From assembly GCF_014529535.1 (NCBI RefSeq), contig NW_023503501.1, positions 5,710,150 to 5,774,149 of the forward strand: a stretch of DNA of 64,000 nt, in the 5' to 3' direction. The DNA is from Bradysia coprophila (taxonomy: Eukaryota > Arthropoda > Insecta > Diptera > Sciaridae). This document shows, in pieces, positions 1-12,100 of this stretch (position 1 is the stretch's first letter; every line of letters begins with the position of its first letter). Made by a program: the position numbers and the translations under genes. A model generated the notes under the pieces. It was not told the DNA's origin and did no database searches. It saw only the letters and a program-made list of their open reading frames with translations.

Positions 1-163
1 GATAAACATTGATTTACCAGACATGTAGTCTTGGTGGCGCCAATATAATATTACTTTAAGTCGTTACATGGGGGGGAAAACAGTTGGGTTGTATCGTTGC
101 CGAAATATTTCAAATATAATATATTTTTAGACTGACCCTATGTGCACAACATACCACTTTCAC

Positions 164-637
164 CTCCTACAAAAAATGTCTTGTTGTTCAGGTAATATTC
201 TTCGCCAATGTGGGTCTTTTTGTTGTCTTTTGAGCCAGTGGTCCATTTGCAGTAAGCTCTTCCGATAATTTTAACATAAATTCCTGAAACATTGAATTTA
301 TTTATAAACGTTCAATGTCACTGCCAAAACACACTTATAATCCCGAAACATTTCTGTGGAAAGAATTATTATAAAAGTTGTTAAATTCGGCGCGCGTGTG
401 TGCCATTTCGATTAATTAATCTTTATCTTAATAAGCCATTATTCAAAACGATTGTTGCACGCAATGCATTATGCTGATCGATTGGTGATGTCATTATGTT
501 ATGTATTATAAATACAAACCTCTGACTGTTTTCTCCTTAAACAATTTTAAAACAACACGCCCACTTAACAATTGCCCGCCATAAAAAACCCGCGACGGAT
601 TGTTATCGAAACTGATTTCACACGTTGTAGGACTCAT
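164..637 (-). CDS. Alpha-arrestin (arrestin domain-containing protein) gene A, first two exons, partial
   Basis: Two exons of an arrestin-domain gene that continues past the left edge. Exon 1 is 637..520, from an ATG through SFDNNPSRVFYGGQLLSGRV, the usual first beta-strands of the Arrestin_N fold, ending in phase 1 (donor GT at 519-518). Exon 2 is 283..164, after a TTTCAG acceptor, and includes IYVKIIGRAYCKW and EEYYLNNKTFFVG; its donor is at 163-162. The split codon and the exon order match genes B and C in this window, so the three are paralogues. Family members are cytoplasmic adaptors that link membrane cargo to Nedd4-type ubiquitin ligases; this role is inferred from the family. About 79 residues are visible; the rest of the N domain and the C domain lie outside the window. 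Confidence 0.88.
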
Positions 638-1142
638 CTTGTTTTGATTAACGTTATAGTCTAATGAACATCAAAAATTATGTTTCCAATTAATTTATTC
701 GGTTAATTGTCATTGCTATAGAGACGGACGGTATCGGAGCGCACACAATTAGCAAAAAGTATCGGAACAAAATAATTTTGAATCGAAATGTTTATGGCTC
801 AGGCCCCGAAATAGATATTCACATAAACGAATACAATAATAATGGTGAGACTACTAGTTTGGAGCACGTTTGTGTTTCAACTGATATATATATAATGGAA
901 ATTCTCTTCGATATTTTTTTTTCGCATGTTGCGTTTTACTCAAATAACGTGGCCTCTTCTTAAACACTTTGTAATCCATAAAACGGTGACGTAGTTTTCT
1001 GGTTTTATTGTGTCTGCAAGTTCAGAGTTGTGTTAGTAAAGTAAGAAAAACGCTTCTAAGCTACACACAGCACTAATTTGGTTGAATTGGAAAATTGATT
1101 GTTAAACAGCCTTTCGATGTCAACCGTTTTGATTTTATTCCA

Positions 1143-1265
1143 TGGAGACGACTGCAGAAATAAAACGTAGAACTGGTCTTGCATGGGTAGCGTTCGGAAA
1201 ACTCAGGCCAATTTTCAAAGGCAAAATAAACAATAGTCTGAAACGTAAAGTGTTCGATACGTGTG
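1143..1265 (+). mobile_element. RTE-like non-LTR retrotransposon fragment
   Basis: Translation on the plus strand reads ETTAEIKRRTGLAWVAFGKL followed by KINNSLKRKVFDTCV. This is the stretch just after the reverse-transcriptase core in RTE/craniofacial-protein-2-like non-LTR polyproteins (I-K-R-R near the start, LKRKVFDxCV at the end). It ends abruptly. The last 45 bases recur almost unchanged at 60808-60852, so both are copies of one family. Degraded and far too short to be functional. Confidence 0.75.
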
Positions 1266-1470
1266 TCGATTGTAATTCATTATATAATATATATGTAATG
1301 TGGTGTCGTTAAAATCGCTTGAACGACCTGTAAGTTATATTCAAGTCTAACGTTTGAAAGTTGCCATTGTGATGAAATTGAATGGTAAATATTTGAACAC
1401 TGTACCGAGTATGTGTGATCGAAGAAAGCGGTAAGGTTGCACATCTTCCCTATGTGTATCTACTTAGGCT

Positions 1471-1592
1471 GGATTTCCAGTTACCAAAAAAAGTCCTCCG
1501 TGTGAGAGACAAAATTGAATTTTTTTCAATTTTTGCTTTGAGTACTTGACAGCTCGTCCTCTCACGGAGTACTTTTTGTTGAGTGGAAACCA
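1471..1592. repeat. Short MITE with inverted ends
   Basis: About 120 bp whose ends are imperfect inverted copies: GGATTTCCAGTTACC on the left, GGTTTCCACTCAAC read inward from the right. Inside, AGTCCTCCGTGTGAGAG pairs with CTCTCACGGAGTACTTTT. No coding capacity. The target duplication is not clear. Confidence 0.55.
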
Positions 1593-2420
1593 TACTTTAT
1601 TAACTGAAAGTTGAGCTTACCGTTTATATGCATAAGAGTCAGAGGAAGTGGGTGCATACACCTTCGTTTGGCAAAACTGTCTTTATCTTCTAATATTGGG
1701 GTTGGTATTGTCATTGAAATTGCATATACGTTTCGAATACGTCATGGGATTGCATTTCAAACCAGATGAGCTTGCAGCAAATTACTGCTTACAAGCCCCA
1801 TATGTTAAGCTGCTGTGGATGGCGCCAGTTGAAAACCTATGGCATTTAATTGCTATTTGCTCCGGATTGAATGAAATACTGAAAGTTTTCGACAATGAAA
1901 TGAAAGGTAGAAGTGTCATGTCCTTGAAATATCTCCGAAACAATCCCCACCCCTTTCAATTTCCAAAAAAGAATTCCTTGCTCTTCCGTTAGAATTTGGT
2001 AAAAGAGTAACAAAATGTGACCGGAAATGCTTCTGCTATAGAAGGAAGCTATTTCGGATTTTTCCTTTCCTCAAGACCAAAAGCTCACAAATTCTGCACA
2101 GATAAAACAATTCTTTTACTTAAATAATGAACGATTTGTGAGAAACCACTCAGTTCATCATAATCTTAAAATTAGTGTCATAGGATACGGTCAGTCACCT
2201 GGGATCTGGGTCCTATCGACCTCCTCTTCTTGGAAATAAATGAAATTGAAATTGAATAAAACGCAAGTGAAGTCTTTAGAAAATGACGAAAATTCATTTA
2301 TTAAATTGTCGTGCCATACAACTTACTTACCATCTGATGAAAAATATTTTTCAGATCATCTATGAGGATTGCTTCGGTTTACTCCTTCATCTGACTCGAT
2401 AACTTCGTTGTGATTGCGGT

Positions 2421-4051
2421 TCACATTTTTATTGGTTTTACTTCTCCAGGTTCAACTGTGACTGTACAAGCTAACAGACATTGCTTGTTTATATACATCG
2501 GATACATTGGTCTGTATGTCCCGGCCAGTTCTTTGTCCGATTGAATAGATTCTCCCACCTGGTAATCCGGAACCACTGTGGATATAGATGGAACGATTAT
2601 TGCATTGTCGACATCTACCCACCGTACTACATACGTCTATCAATAATATTCTCCTTTTTGTCTGAACTGGTGACGATAGTCTGAGATACGGCTGCCTTTA
2701 AATGTTCGCCGTTGTTCGATATCGATTTGGTGGGCTGCTCTGAAATAACCATGTCACCGGTTTGAGTATTCTGAACCGGATACGTACCGATTACAAGCAG
2801 AAACTCAAATTTCAAATTTTCGTCGTCATTGCAACCTACGAACGATTCTACCTGAAAAGAGGATTTGTCATTCCGAATAGCGAATAGCGTCATGGTAGTC
2901 GTACCGTTAAGTGGTAACTTATTGAACAAATGTTGGACTTTTCAGTTCGAGCTGTTGGTGGCACTGTCACGATCAACTTTCGAGAAAGTTGCTCACCTGC
3001 CTTACAACCCTCACAGGTGAATGTTGCTAGTTTGTCAGTTGAACTCCATGTTCGGTCGTTTGCGTAGAATTCAACTTTCTGCAATTTACGTAATGAAATG
3101 AGAGATTAACATTCACTGCATCAGTAACCGTCGAAGGTGTTCAAAGTTTACCTTAAATATTATTCCCGTGAAGTTGTCGTATGTGTGATTGCTCTTGTTG
3201 TCCACGTTTATTGTGATCTCTATAGCCTGTCCTGGTGCATAGCCTTTCATCGGCACTTTGGCAGAAATTTTGGCTGGCTCTGTTAGCCAGCAGCATAAAC
3301 AGCAACAATATTTGGTGAATATAAACTCACCCTCGTCCGACTGTGGATACTACGGTGAGAAAAATTACTCATTTCCCGTTCGAACCGATCAATTAATCAA
3401 ATATCTTACACTATTAGACTCATCATCGTTCAAATTTAACGGATTTAAAACTGTGAATGATTCGACGAATTCCTTCTTTTTATCCACGTCTTCTTCAATG
3501 ACAACAGTCACCGAATACCGTATAAATCCCTTGCGTTCTTCCACAGAGGTATGGCACTCATCCGGTATATTACAATCAAATAAGTATTTATAGTCACCGG
3601 ATTCAACAGTTGTGCAATCTTAATGGAACCAAAAGATTATTAGTTTTGGTGTAATGTTGAAGCAGACTGACCGAACGTTTACCTGACTGATTATTCTGAC
3701 TACCGACGTAATAGATCTTTCGACTAAAGTAGACCTCTTCTTTCGAATAGGTGCTAGTATGTTTACTGCCTTCGATCCACTTACAGTAACCTCGTCCAAC
3801 TATGTTTGCGTATATTGCTAGAAAAGAAAGTTGAATTGACGAAGCTCAATCAAATTTCAAAATATAAAATTCTTGCCTCGAACTACTGTCGGTTCATTTA
3901 TTGCCAAATGAACACACCCATTTACTACCTGCCCAGTATAATAGACCCGGTTTGGATTATTTTCGAAAACTATTGAACATGTTGGTTCACCGTTTGGTTC
4001 TTCAAATTTCGTGATTTGATTGTTGTCACTAACTTCCACTTTTTCACTCAT
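2421..4051 (-). CDS. Alpha-arrestin gene B, complete, 7 exons, 417 aa
   Basis: Exons on the minus strand: 4051-3877, 3817-3683, 3618-3410, 3340-3152, 3078-2905, 2851-2635 and 2575-2421. They sum to 1254 nt with no internal stop. Arrestin_N covers roughly residues 25-172 (IVFENNPNRVYYTGQVVNG; HTSVEERKGFIRYSVTV). The YCCCLCCW linker leads into Arrestin_C, roughly residues 190-345 (VPMKGYAPGQAIEITINVDN; LIVTVPPTARTEKSNICSIS). The tail has the YRPMYPMY motif near the C-terminus. The PPxY ubiquitin-ligase-binding motif of the family is absent; its place is taken by VPDY. Introns are 53-73 bp. The first has a GC donor (AGGCAAGA). Role by family: endosomal cargo/ubiquitin adaptor. The last exon is the least certain; without that splice the ORF ends at 2627. 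Confidence 0.87.
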
Positions 4052-4764
4052 TTTTGATTACAAAACCAAATTGATCCAAATCAACCATTCACAAGATTTT
4101 CAGCTAATTTCATCAATTAAAAACGAGAAACGAATCAAAGCGAAAGAATTCTGTCACCATTCAATACACAACATTGTCTTGTTTTTGTTGTATTAACTTC
4201 AGTCCATTGGAGTCTCATTTACCAAAATACGCTTTTTGTATATAAGAGCGTTACTCAAAATGATGACGTGATCTCTCGCTCTCTCTCTCTCAGTTGTATT
4301 TTTAGTTTTTTTTTGTTTGAATTTGATAAGGAGTGACTATAGTATGGTGTTGACTTGGAATTCATCATTTATGTACGTAAATACAGACACATCTTTCCAA
4401 GTATTTGTAATTTTCTAATTCATCTTCCACACTCATTCACTCAACACAAACATGTTGTTGGTAGGTAAGCCCAATATTTATTTTCAGGTCACGTGGTCAA
4501 ATATTTAAATAAGAAAATTACCACGGCAAGACGAGAGTTATCGAACTGTACACAAGTACAAATATAAAGAAGCTCTTCACATAATTTATTTATTAAAATT
4601 TAGCATATTGGTTGCATCCAAGGAAAACATTCAATTTCAATTTCAATTTGGTTTATTAATTCGGGATTAATTCGATCTGTTCAATCTGTCAAAGTGACGT
4701 TTTTAACGTCAAAAGCAAACCTATGCAATGAATGTATAAACCAGGTATTGTCCGTCATACAAAC

Positions 4765-4830
4765 CGGAGGACACAGCGATTTCAACTCATGAGAGGTGAA
4801 TTTTTTTTAAATTAAATCGCTATGTCCTCC
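4765..4830. repeat. Palindromic hairpin
   Basis: GGAGGACACAGCGATTT at the left pairs with AAATCGCTATGTCCTCC at the right around a T-rich loop. One mismatch in 17 pairs. Probably the core of a small foldback MITE. Confidence 0.6.
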
Positions 4831-4917
4831 GTTACATACAAAGTTTGACATTCGACTATACCTTCTGTTGACGTTCATTGAACCTATGAGGAAACAGTAA
4901 AAATAAATGATTTAGTT

Positions 4918-5060
4918 CGCTGATGGAAAAACCGATTTTCTTCCCGGGAGCAAAATAGGCAAAAACTTCCCGATCTTGAATAAAATAAAGATTTGTGTTC
5001 CTAATGGGAAATATTTCCCGGGAGCAATGCTCCCGTGCTCCCTATGATTTTCCATCAGCG
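4918..5060. mobile_element. 143 bp hAT-type MITE with 8 bp target duplication
   Basis: Ends are CGCTGATGGAAAA and TTTTCCATCAGCG, perfect inverted repeats of 13 bp. Directly outside both ends is ATTTAGTT (4910-4917 and 5061-5068), an exact 8 bp duplication as made by hAT transposases. The inside repeats TTCCCGGGAGCA-type motifs and has no coding capacity. Intact TSDs suggest a fairly recent insertion. Confidence 0.85.
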
Positions 5061-5873
5061 ATTTAGTTAGCAAACGCAATCGCTTTAAACACGTCAATTG
5101 AGAACGATAAAATCATTTGTGCCGCAGGATTCGGTGTCAGTTACGGGTTGATGTGGTATTTCATGAAAATTATGAATATTTTCACTAAGAGTAGATAAAA
5201 TCTGGTTGCCAACACTTTCGCCGCTTAGCATGCACTCCGTTGACTGGTTAAAAGCAATGTACACTTTCACCGTTTTGGATCTACGTTTTAATAATGCCCA
5301 TGCGTAAAGAAAGAATCCTCTATGTGCGCATATTAAAAACGGAGTCCCAAAAAAGTAAGTGTGCGCGAGGACTCGTTACAATATTTATTTTTTTGACGAT
5401 TGAAATGTCACTTTTGACAGGTGAAATGGCTAACTTTGTTTCCAAAATACGTATTTAGAAGGTGGTGTTGAGTTTCATTGTATTCGAATCACAGGACAAA
5501 GTTGTTTACAGCCTATATAGAGAAGTGATGTTTGTAAACTACAGCTCAAATGTAATAGATTTTCGTACATTTCTGTTATATTTCTAATACATTTCGTCAT
5601 AAAATTACTAATGTCATGAATGAAGTACCGAAAAAAATTATGCCGACTATACAGGCCAACAGACGTTTCCTATATGCTGAACATTCATAGTGAATGATGT
5701 ATGTAAGCAATTTTACTATAGAATCCATCCATATTACCCAGAGCTTGTCATTATTTTTGTCGTCGTTATCGATAACAGATAAATAGCTATATGTGACAGG
5801 TTAAATACTCAGAAGTATTTTCAAGAGAATGTTTTTGAATCTTTTACTTCATTTTTTACAACATGATTTTGAC

Positions 5874-8032
5874 TAAGGCTTACTATCGGGTCAGGTCAAC
5901 CTGAAAATTTCAGGTCAGGTCAATTAAAATCATGACCTGAAATGACCTGAAACCTGAATTTGACCTGATAACTTGACCTGAATATTATCAGGTTGACCTG
6001 AAATTTTTCTAGTTTTTTCTAAATTAGTTTTGTTAATATGAAATCGATGAAATCGAAAAAGCAATTGATTCCTGATAAGGCCTATTATTAGGTTTTTATT
6101 GTCGCAGAGCGGACATGTCTTTGTAAACAAACCCAAAGGTACGGAAAGTCGTACAATCTTCACTAGGATCATTAGCTTCACTTCGAACATTTTACATTTT
6201 TTTTATGGGGTCAGGAAGTAACTTCTAGGACTGAAAGCTCCTATCAGCTAACCTGATAAGGTTTAATGACTCGTTGATCACGGTGAGCTTAAAAAATTTT
6301 TTATTCGACCTCTCGTGGACATGGGATATTTTTATAGGAATGTGCTCAGGGGCCTCCCAGGATGACGAAATGACTACGGGAAGCTTAGAATACTGTTTGG
6401 ACCCTACTGGTGACTCGTTTGAACACAAAAATATAGTTGTTGTTTAGCCTGACGTGTAAGCTTTACAGTGATACCAATCATGATATTCATGACTACCAAC
6501 AAACATCTTGTATGAGGCATAGTCATTCAATTAGGTCGATGCGAATTTGAAAGGCTGTATCACACGTGGATGATTTCTATTTTGTCTCAAAAAGTATGTT
6601 TAGGTATTTTACATAATTTAAGAAGTGAATAAATTTCGAAAAATGAGTTTGTATTTCATTCTGATATAAATCTTTGTTGTTAGACCTGAACAGCCATCCG
6701 ATTTTCTTCGTATAATGTCTCATTTTTTAGTGGAAACAACTAAAATGTTTTAGAATTAGCTTAGAATAGCTATTGGAGAAATTACATACGAGACAAAAGA
6801 AAATACAACCAAGGTCTGTTAATTTTTGACTCGAGATAGTGCAATTTGCTCATGGGTGCAATTTATAAACTTTTTTATTTCGAGTCAAAAATCTTCTTTC
6901 GACCTTTATTAACCCCTTAAATTATGTAAAATAACTAAACATACTTTTTGAGACAAAATAGAAATCATCCACGTGTGATACAGCCTTTCAAATTCGTATC
7001 GACCTAGTTGAATGACTATGCCTCATACAAGATGTTTGTTGGTAGTCATGAATATCATGATTGGTATCGCTGTAAAGCTCACACGTCAGGCTAAACAGCA
7101 ACTATATTTTTGTGTTCAAACGAGTCACCAGTAGGGTCCAAACAGTATTCTAAGCTTCCCGCAGGTCCAAAAAAAACGAAAAATCGAGCTAATTAAAAAT
7201 TTTCCCATCGAAATATTTTGGGAATAGTCATTTCGTCATCCTGGGAGGCCCCTGAGCACATTCCTATAAAAATATCCCATGTCCACGAGAGGTCGAATAA
7301 ATTTTTTTTTAAGCTCACCGTGTGATGCCAATAAAAATTTAAAATGTTCAAAGTGTCGATACCTAATAAAGATTGTGCGACTTTTATGGATGATTTGCGT
7401 TCCGATTCAGAGGCTTAATTCGCGAAACAAATTATGTTTTCGTTCCTTCAGTTCACTTTGATATTACAGAAAAATTGGCTAGAGAACTACCCTGGAAAGG
7501 TGAATATTGTGGGCTCAGGAACCACCTATGCGCCAACTTATTATTCCAAAGTACATGACCAATATCAGGGTACATTTCAGAACTTGCATTCTAATCACTT
7601 AACTCTAATCTGTTGGTCTGTTGGTAAATTATAACGTCAAAAACCACAGACAACAATCAAAAGTCTCTACATTACAATGGCAATTATGTGAGTACGAATG
7701 AAGGATGTTTCGTAAACATAGTAAAGCTTGAATGATTTCTGGCTCGATGGAACATCTCGTCAGCGTTAGAATATCAGCTCCAGCCACAGGAACTGATGTG
7801 TGGACAAGAAATCACGAGTCATGCGACTGAGGCAGTTGAAAATGGAATTAAATACGAAAATGTATTTCGGATTAACGACTTTTATTGAAGACTTTGATTT
7901 TTTCTAAAATTCAATTTCAGGTCATCAGGTCATTTCGGGGTATTTCAGGTCATGACCTGAAAACTCAGGTCAGGTCAGGTCAAAGTCAATTTCTATTTCA
8001 GGTCAACCTGACCTGACCTGTGGTGAGCCTTA
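5874..8032. mobile_element. 2.16 kb palindromic non-autonomous DNA transposon (hAT-like TSD)
   Basis: Ends read TAAGGCTTAC (left) and TAAGGCTCAC (right, inward). They are flanked by an exact 8 bp duplication ATTTTGAC at 5866-5873 and 8033-8040. Each end carries many copies of the hexamer AGGTCA / TGACCT over about 120-140 bp. Between the ends, most of the sequence is one large inverted repeat (see 6120-7395). No ORF resembles a transposase, so movement would need an enzyme supplied in trans. The 8 bp TSD points to hAT or a related superfamily; the termini themselves I do not recognise. Confidence 0.85.
6120..7395. repeat. Long inverted repeat inside the 5874-8032 element
   Basis: The left arm, about 6120-6640, is repeated in reverse complement at about 6905-7395. 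Landmarks: GGGGCCTCCCAGGATGACG near 6350 against CGTCATCCTGGGAGGCCCC near 7235; CATCCACGTGTGATACAGCC near 6969 against its complement near 6554. The right arm has an extra 50-60 bases near 7165-7225 that the left lacks. A transcript across it would fold into a hairpin with arms of about 500 bases. Confidence 0.85.
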
Positions 8033-8054
8033 ATTTTGACCATATAAGACCGCA

Positions 8055-8194
8055 TACACTGACAAAAAAGTTTCGGAACAAAAAGTTTCGGTAATTTTTG
8101 TATCGGGCGCTACAGCTGTGGCAGCTATTGTAGATTACCTGGAGACAAAGTTACCTGCAACAGCTGAGTTTTTCGAAACTTTTTTGTCAGTGTA
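8055..8194. mobile_element. Small TA-flanked MITE (mariner-like ends)
   Basis: Inverted ends CACTGACAAAAAAGTTTCG and CGAAACTTTTTTGTCAGTG lie between TA dinucleotides at 8055-8056 and 8193-8194, as for Tc1/mariner-mobilised MITEs. 136 bp without the TA. A second copy of AAAAAGTTTCGG follows directly inside the left end. No coding capacity. Confidence 0.8.
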
Positions 8195-9194
8195 GCTTGT
8201 CTTTTATCTTGTCGTTAATAACGGATGATAGCCGTCCGTAGCAGATTAATGTTTCTCAGTTAAGTTAAATTAAAAACAATCATTTATGATAAAAGCTTTT
8301 CGTCACTTGGTATGCAGGTCTTTCTATATCTGATTGGAGTAAAAAGTCAGACAATGACCGCCCTTAAGAGTTCTTAAATCCCATGAAAGTTTAATGTTCT
8401 GAATTTTTAGAAGATAAAATTTAGCCTAGCTCAGAGAAATAACTGAAATAATTCACTGAAAATTACCCAGTAAAATGGGACAAATTATTGATTGTTCTCA
8501 TTTTACTGGCACACAGGTCATAAATAGTTAATTATTTCCTTTGCTGAATGATTAAACTAATTTCGGCATTAAACCACATTATATTCATGACCAGCCCAAA
8601 TAAACAAATAAAATTTGACAATTTGCTGGCATGCGCATTAAGAAAGATTTCGATTCCTCAGCATCTTCATGGTAGATTATATTATTGGACAATTATCTTA
8701 CCACATAGTATCCCTCCACAGATACATGTCATTGAAATAAATTATTGTATTAAGGTATGTCGCATTGCTTCGATTATGTTTACAATCAATGAATAGTCAA
8801 TAAAATGGAATTTCGGCTGCAAATAATTTCACTGCCAATGGGTTTAAACAATTGGCTGTGAAAATATTTTGTCAAAAAAGACGAAACCGAAAACCGTTTA
8901 CTTTCTTTGCCGCTGTATGAAAAGCTTATTTGAACCTCAAACGATTTTTTTTTTCAAATGGAAACATAAACACGAAGGAAATTTACTAGATGAAAATTGC
9001 ACAGTAATTACACAATCGGTTGCTGCGCGCAACCAAACAAGAGAAGAAAAAGAAAATCCGAAAGCATGACAGAAGGAAAATTCGTTTGTGTAAGCTTGGT
9101 ATGACGAAAATGTATGTCGACGCTCAACGACGAAAGTGAATATAAACCAAAAACGTGTTAAAGAGTTGGTCCTGACGAAACGTTTGCTTTAAAA
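8195..9194. other. Upstream region of arrestin gene C
   Basis: No gene recognised. A small hairpin at 8467-8506 pairs CCAGTAAAATGGGACAA with TTGTTCTCATTTTACTGG. The last 100 bases before 9195 should hold the 5' UTR and core promoter of gene C, but I see no clear TATA box or initiator. Confidence 0.4.
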
Positions 9195-12100
9195 ATGAGT
9201 ACAAAATGTGATATTTTATTTGAAAATAATTTCGAAAAAGTGTATTACGGTGGTCAATTATTAAGCGGACAAGCAATCGTCACATTAACCAAGGAAAAAA
9301 GTGTACGAGGTATGTGTGAAATGAACAAAATGAAAATAAATAAAAATCCAACGAAAATGTAAATAGCTTTTTGGGTGTGTTGCGTATGAGAAGAAGGATA
9401 TATGTCGGTTGAATATTGTATAGAAATGAGAAAAATCGATATGACTGGTGTGTCACGTTGTTGTTATGATTATATGGTATTGTGTAATTGCATTGATAAG
9501 TCTAAGTTTTAACGACGCATTATTATGTGATTGCGGTTAATTAACGATACCATTCCGAATTTAATGGATGCAACATATAGGCATTTATGTTAACATCTAT
9601 GGCGCAGCCGAAAGTCGTTGGTGTGAGCACGCCCGGGATAATCGAATGACATATCGTGGACATGAAGTGTATTTATCCAGTAAAACGTATTTAATTGGGA
9701 AAGAAGAAGGTAAATATGTTTTGCCGATTTCGTTTGATTTTTTACGCATTACGTGATGCATGCTACAGTTCCACTATAAATGAACACACATTTCATATTT
9801 TATTGAAATCGAAGATTGCATGCAAATCAACCGATAAACCCATTTATACCACATCGCAATATCAAAAATAAATACACGCCTCGATAAGTCATTTAATTAT
9901 TCAGTTATTCGAAGTATGCAGCAAATTTTGTTTTGAGGAATTTTATGCTACTACCGCACTGAGAATCTAGCAGAATCATGAAGTTATCTGGTTCGGCATA
10001 AAATGTGATTTCTCTTTAAGGTCAAGCCAGAGGTCGGCAATCACAGTCTACAAATCTAATTAAATGACTGAGTCATCTGTTAAGGGCAGGCGACGACAAA
10101 TATTAACATTATGCACTGACAAATGTGGCATTATATGCCGAATTGGCAGTCAGATCTAATGAAGTACAAGATTTTGTACAGGTCTGTCGGAAATACTTCG
10201 ATCAAAAGAAGTAACAGATTTGTATTGGCCCGTCTGTCTGTAAAAGGATATAAAAAACATCTGGTCGAGTCAAGCGGTTTTAGATTTTTTTTTTGTAAAT
10301 TTTACTCAATAGAATTTTCGTCTAACTTTCAGGACACACTTAAATATGAAAATTGTTTGTACACTCGCGGAAAAGTGGAAGGCGAAATATTTTCTGATCA
10401 GGAAGTTGTTGCGATCTCTGTACACAAAAATTTCGAATAACAAATGAGAGTCTAGATTCTACATGTTACTATTTCGTTACAAGACCGACAAATAAGAATC
10501 TTGATTTTCATTTGTTAAACGAAATTTTTGTGGAAACTATTCCAAATTACAGCCATACAAAATCAGAAAACATTAGCCATTTTCCCTGAGTGAACAAAAT
10601 GGATGTTTCTAATTTACCATACAAAAATTAATTGTCAGGCCAGATGTAGTGTCTGAGATATAAATCTCAAACGTTCTATGAGTTATATAAGTTAGAACGA
10701 ACGTGTATGATTACGGATAATCGAATACCATTACGACGTCTCAATAATATAGTATCGATAGAAGGTTGCGTAGTTGTTTCTTCATTTACATAGGAAGTTT
10801 TAATGTAGAGAGTAGAGCTTTTGTCATGCATCATCGAATCAAAGAAATTTCCTTTTAAGTTTTAGAGCTGCATTAGCTATTTTCGAGTAATGAGTTGGAG
10901 TGGTTTTACAGTAGTTTTTTTTACATTTCTTCGGTGTCGAAAAGTAAAATTTATTTAGAGGCTAGTGTCGAAACGACTTTTTCAACGACACAATTGAAAA
11001 AAAAAATATTTTTAAATATTTAGTTTGAATGCAACTGCATTAACTATCAGTGAAGTACTTGGTAGATCGTAGGTCTGACTCGTCTGGTGATTCGCCAGTA
11101 CTTTGTCAATAAAAAATCGAACGATTTTCATGAATAGATTCGAAATGTAAGCACATCAACTGAAATGTTAACTTCGCACAAAGATGTATCAAAAATCTGT
11201 AGCGACAATTCACCCTCAGGTGGGAATAGTAAACTATCTCTCCAGATGGTAAAACATATCGATTTTAAATCAACTATGAGATGACTTTGGTTCACAAAGA
11301 CAATGTCTAGTTTTTGACATAATTTTTACCTCTTTACTTAGTATCTTACTGGCACAACACACACCGATCTGAATGTGAAAATGCAGAATCCGACGGCACA
11401 ATTAGTTTTGCTGTTTGTGCCGTAACCGTTTTAAAACATATTAAGGTTATTACCCCACAGGTCGAGTAGCTTCTACAATAATAGTTTGGCTATTCGTCCT
11501 CAATTTTTCGGACAATTGGCATCTACTGGTTATTCGGCCCAGATGGCGAATAACGTTACCGTTTATCAGCTAGGTATTCCCAATACGAGCGAGGCTGTCC
11601 AGACAGTGTAGATGTGTTCATTTCATTTGTAAATGTTTTTCTCTGTGGGTCAGTGGATGTTTTTGTTTTTATTTTCGGCTCAAATGTTATTAATTTCATT
11701 GACGTTAGCGAAGAGGTACATGGCAAAAATATTCCCAAATGGGAAACACAACTCCTGTACTCCTCACACATACACAACACATTGATGTGATGCATAAATT
11801 ACGTAGACTGTTAACAATCGAATTGATAAATGCACAGGTGATCCAATTGAAATTCCGCAAGGAATTCACACATATGGTTTTTCGTGTGATATACCTGTTA
11901 ATTTACCATCTTCAATGGAAGGAACGTACGGTAGCATTAGATATAAAGTGATTATCACATTTGATATTTCAAATTGGTCAGAAAAAGTGTTTGAGGCTGG
12001 CTTTACTGTATTAAAGACGTGCAATCTGAACGATTTTCCCGAACTCAAGGTATACATGTTTTATCCAAACCAAAAATCCATCCGACGTTTGACCAAACAT

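Larger units (their letters stand above)
638..2420. other. Spacer between arrestin genes A and B
   Basis: No host exon recognised. It holds a non-LTR retrotransposon fragment near 1143 and a short MITE near 1471. At 2225-2260 an ATGAAATTGAAATTGAATAA-type A/T-rich tail, preceded by a GGTCCTATCGACCTCC stretch, resembles the 3' tail of a dead non-LTR element. Short ORFs at 778-963 and 1648-1992 show no family similarity. Confidence 0.5.
4052..5865. other. Upstream spacer of gene B
   Basis: Holds a CT-rich microsatellite at about 4272-4291, a TTTCAA-type run at about 4630-4651 (3' tail of a minus-strand non-LTR relic by appearance), a hairpin at 4765-4830 and the 143 bp MITE at 4918. The 4676-4715 stretch (CTGTCAAAGTGACG then TAACGTC) resembles the end of the MITE at 54248. 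No exons recognised. Confidence 0.5.

Noticed and set aside
1..163. A third exon of arrestin gene A
   Set aside because: No arrestin-like translation in this stretch; probably all intron.
2627..2851. Arrestin B ending at the TAG at 2627 without a last intron
   Set aside because: Kept only as an alternative. A GTATGT donor and CCACAG acceptor 59 bp apart lead to a YPMY-type tail and a 417 aa protein of family-like length.
10123..10440. 105-codon ORF in arrestin C intron 2 as a nested gene or extra exon
   Set aside because: Does not fit the arrestin fold between exons 2 and 3, whose phases join perfectly without it; no domain match.
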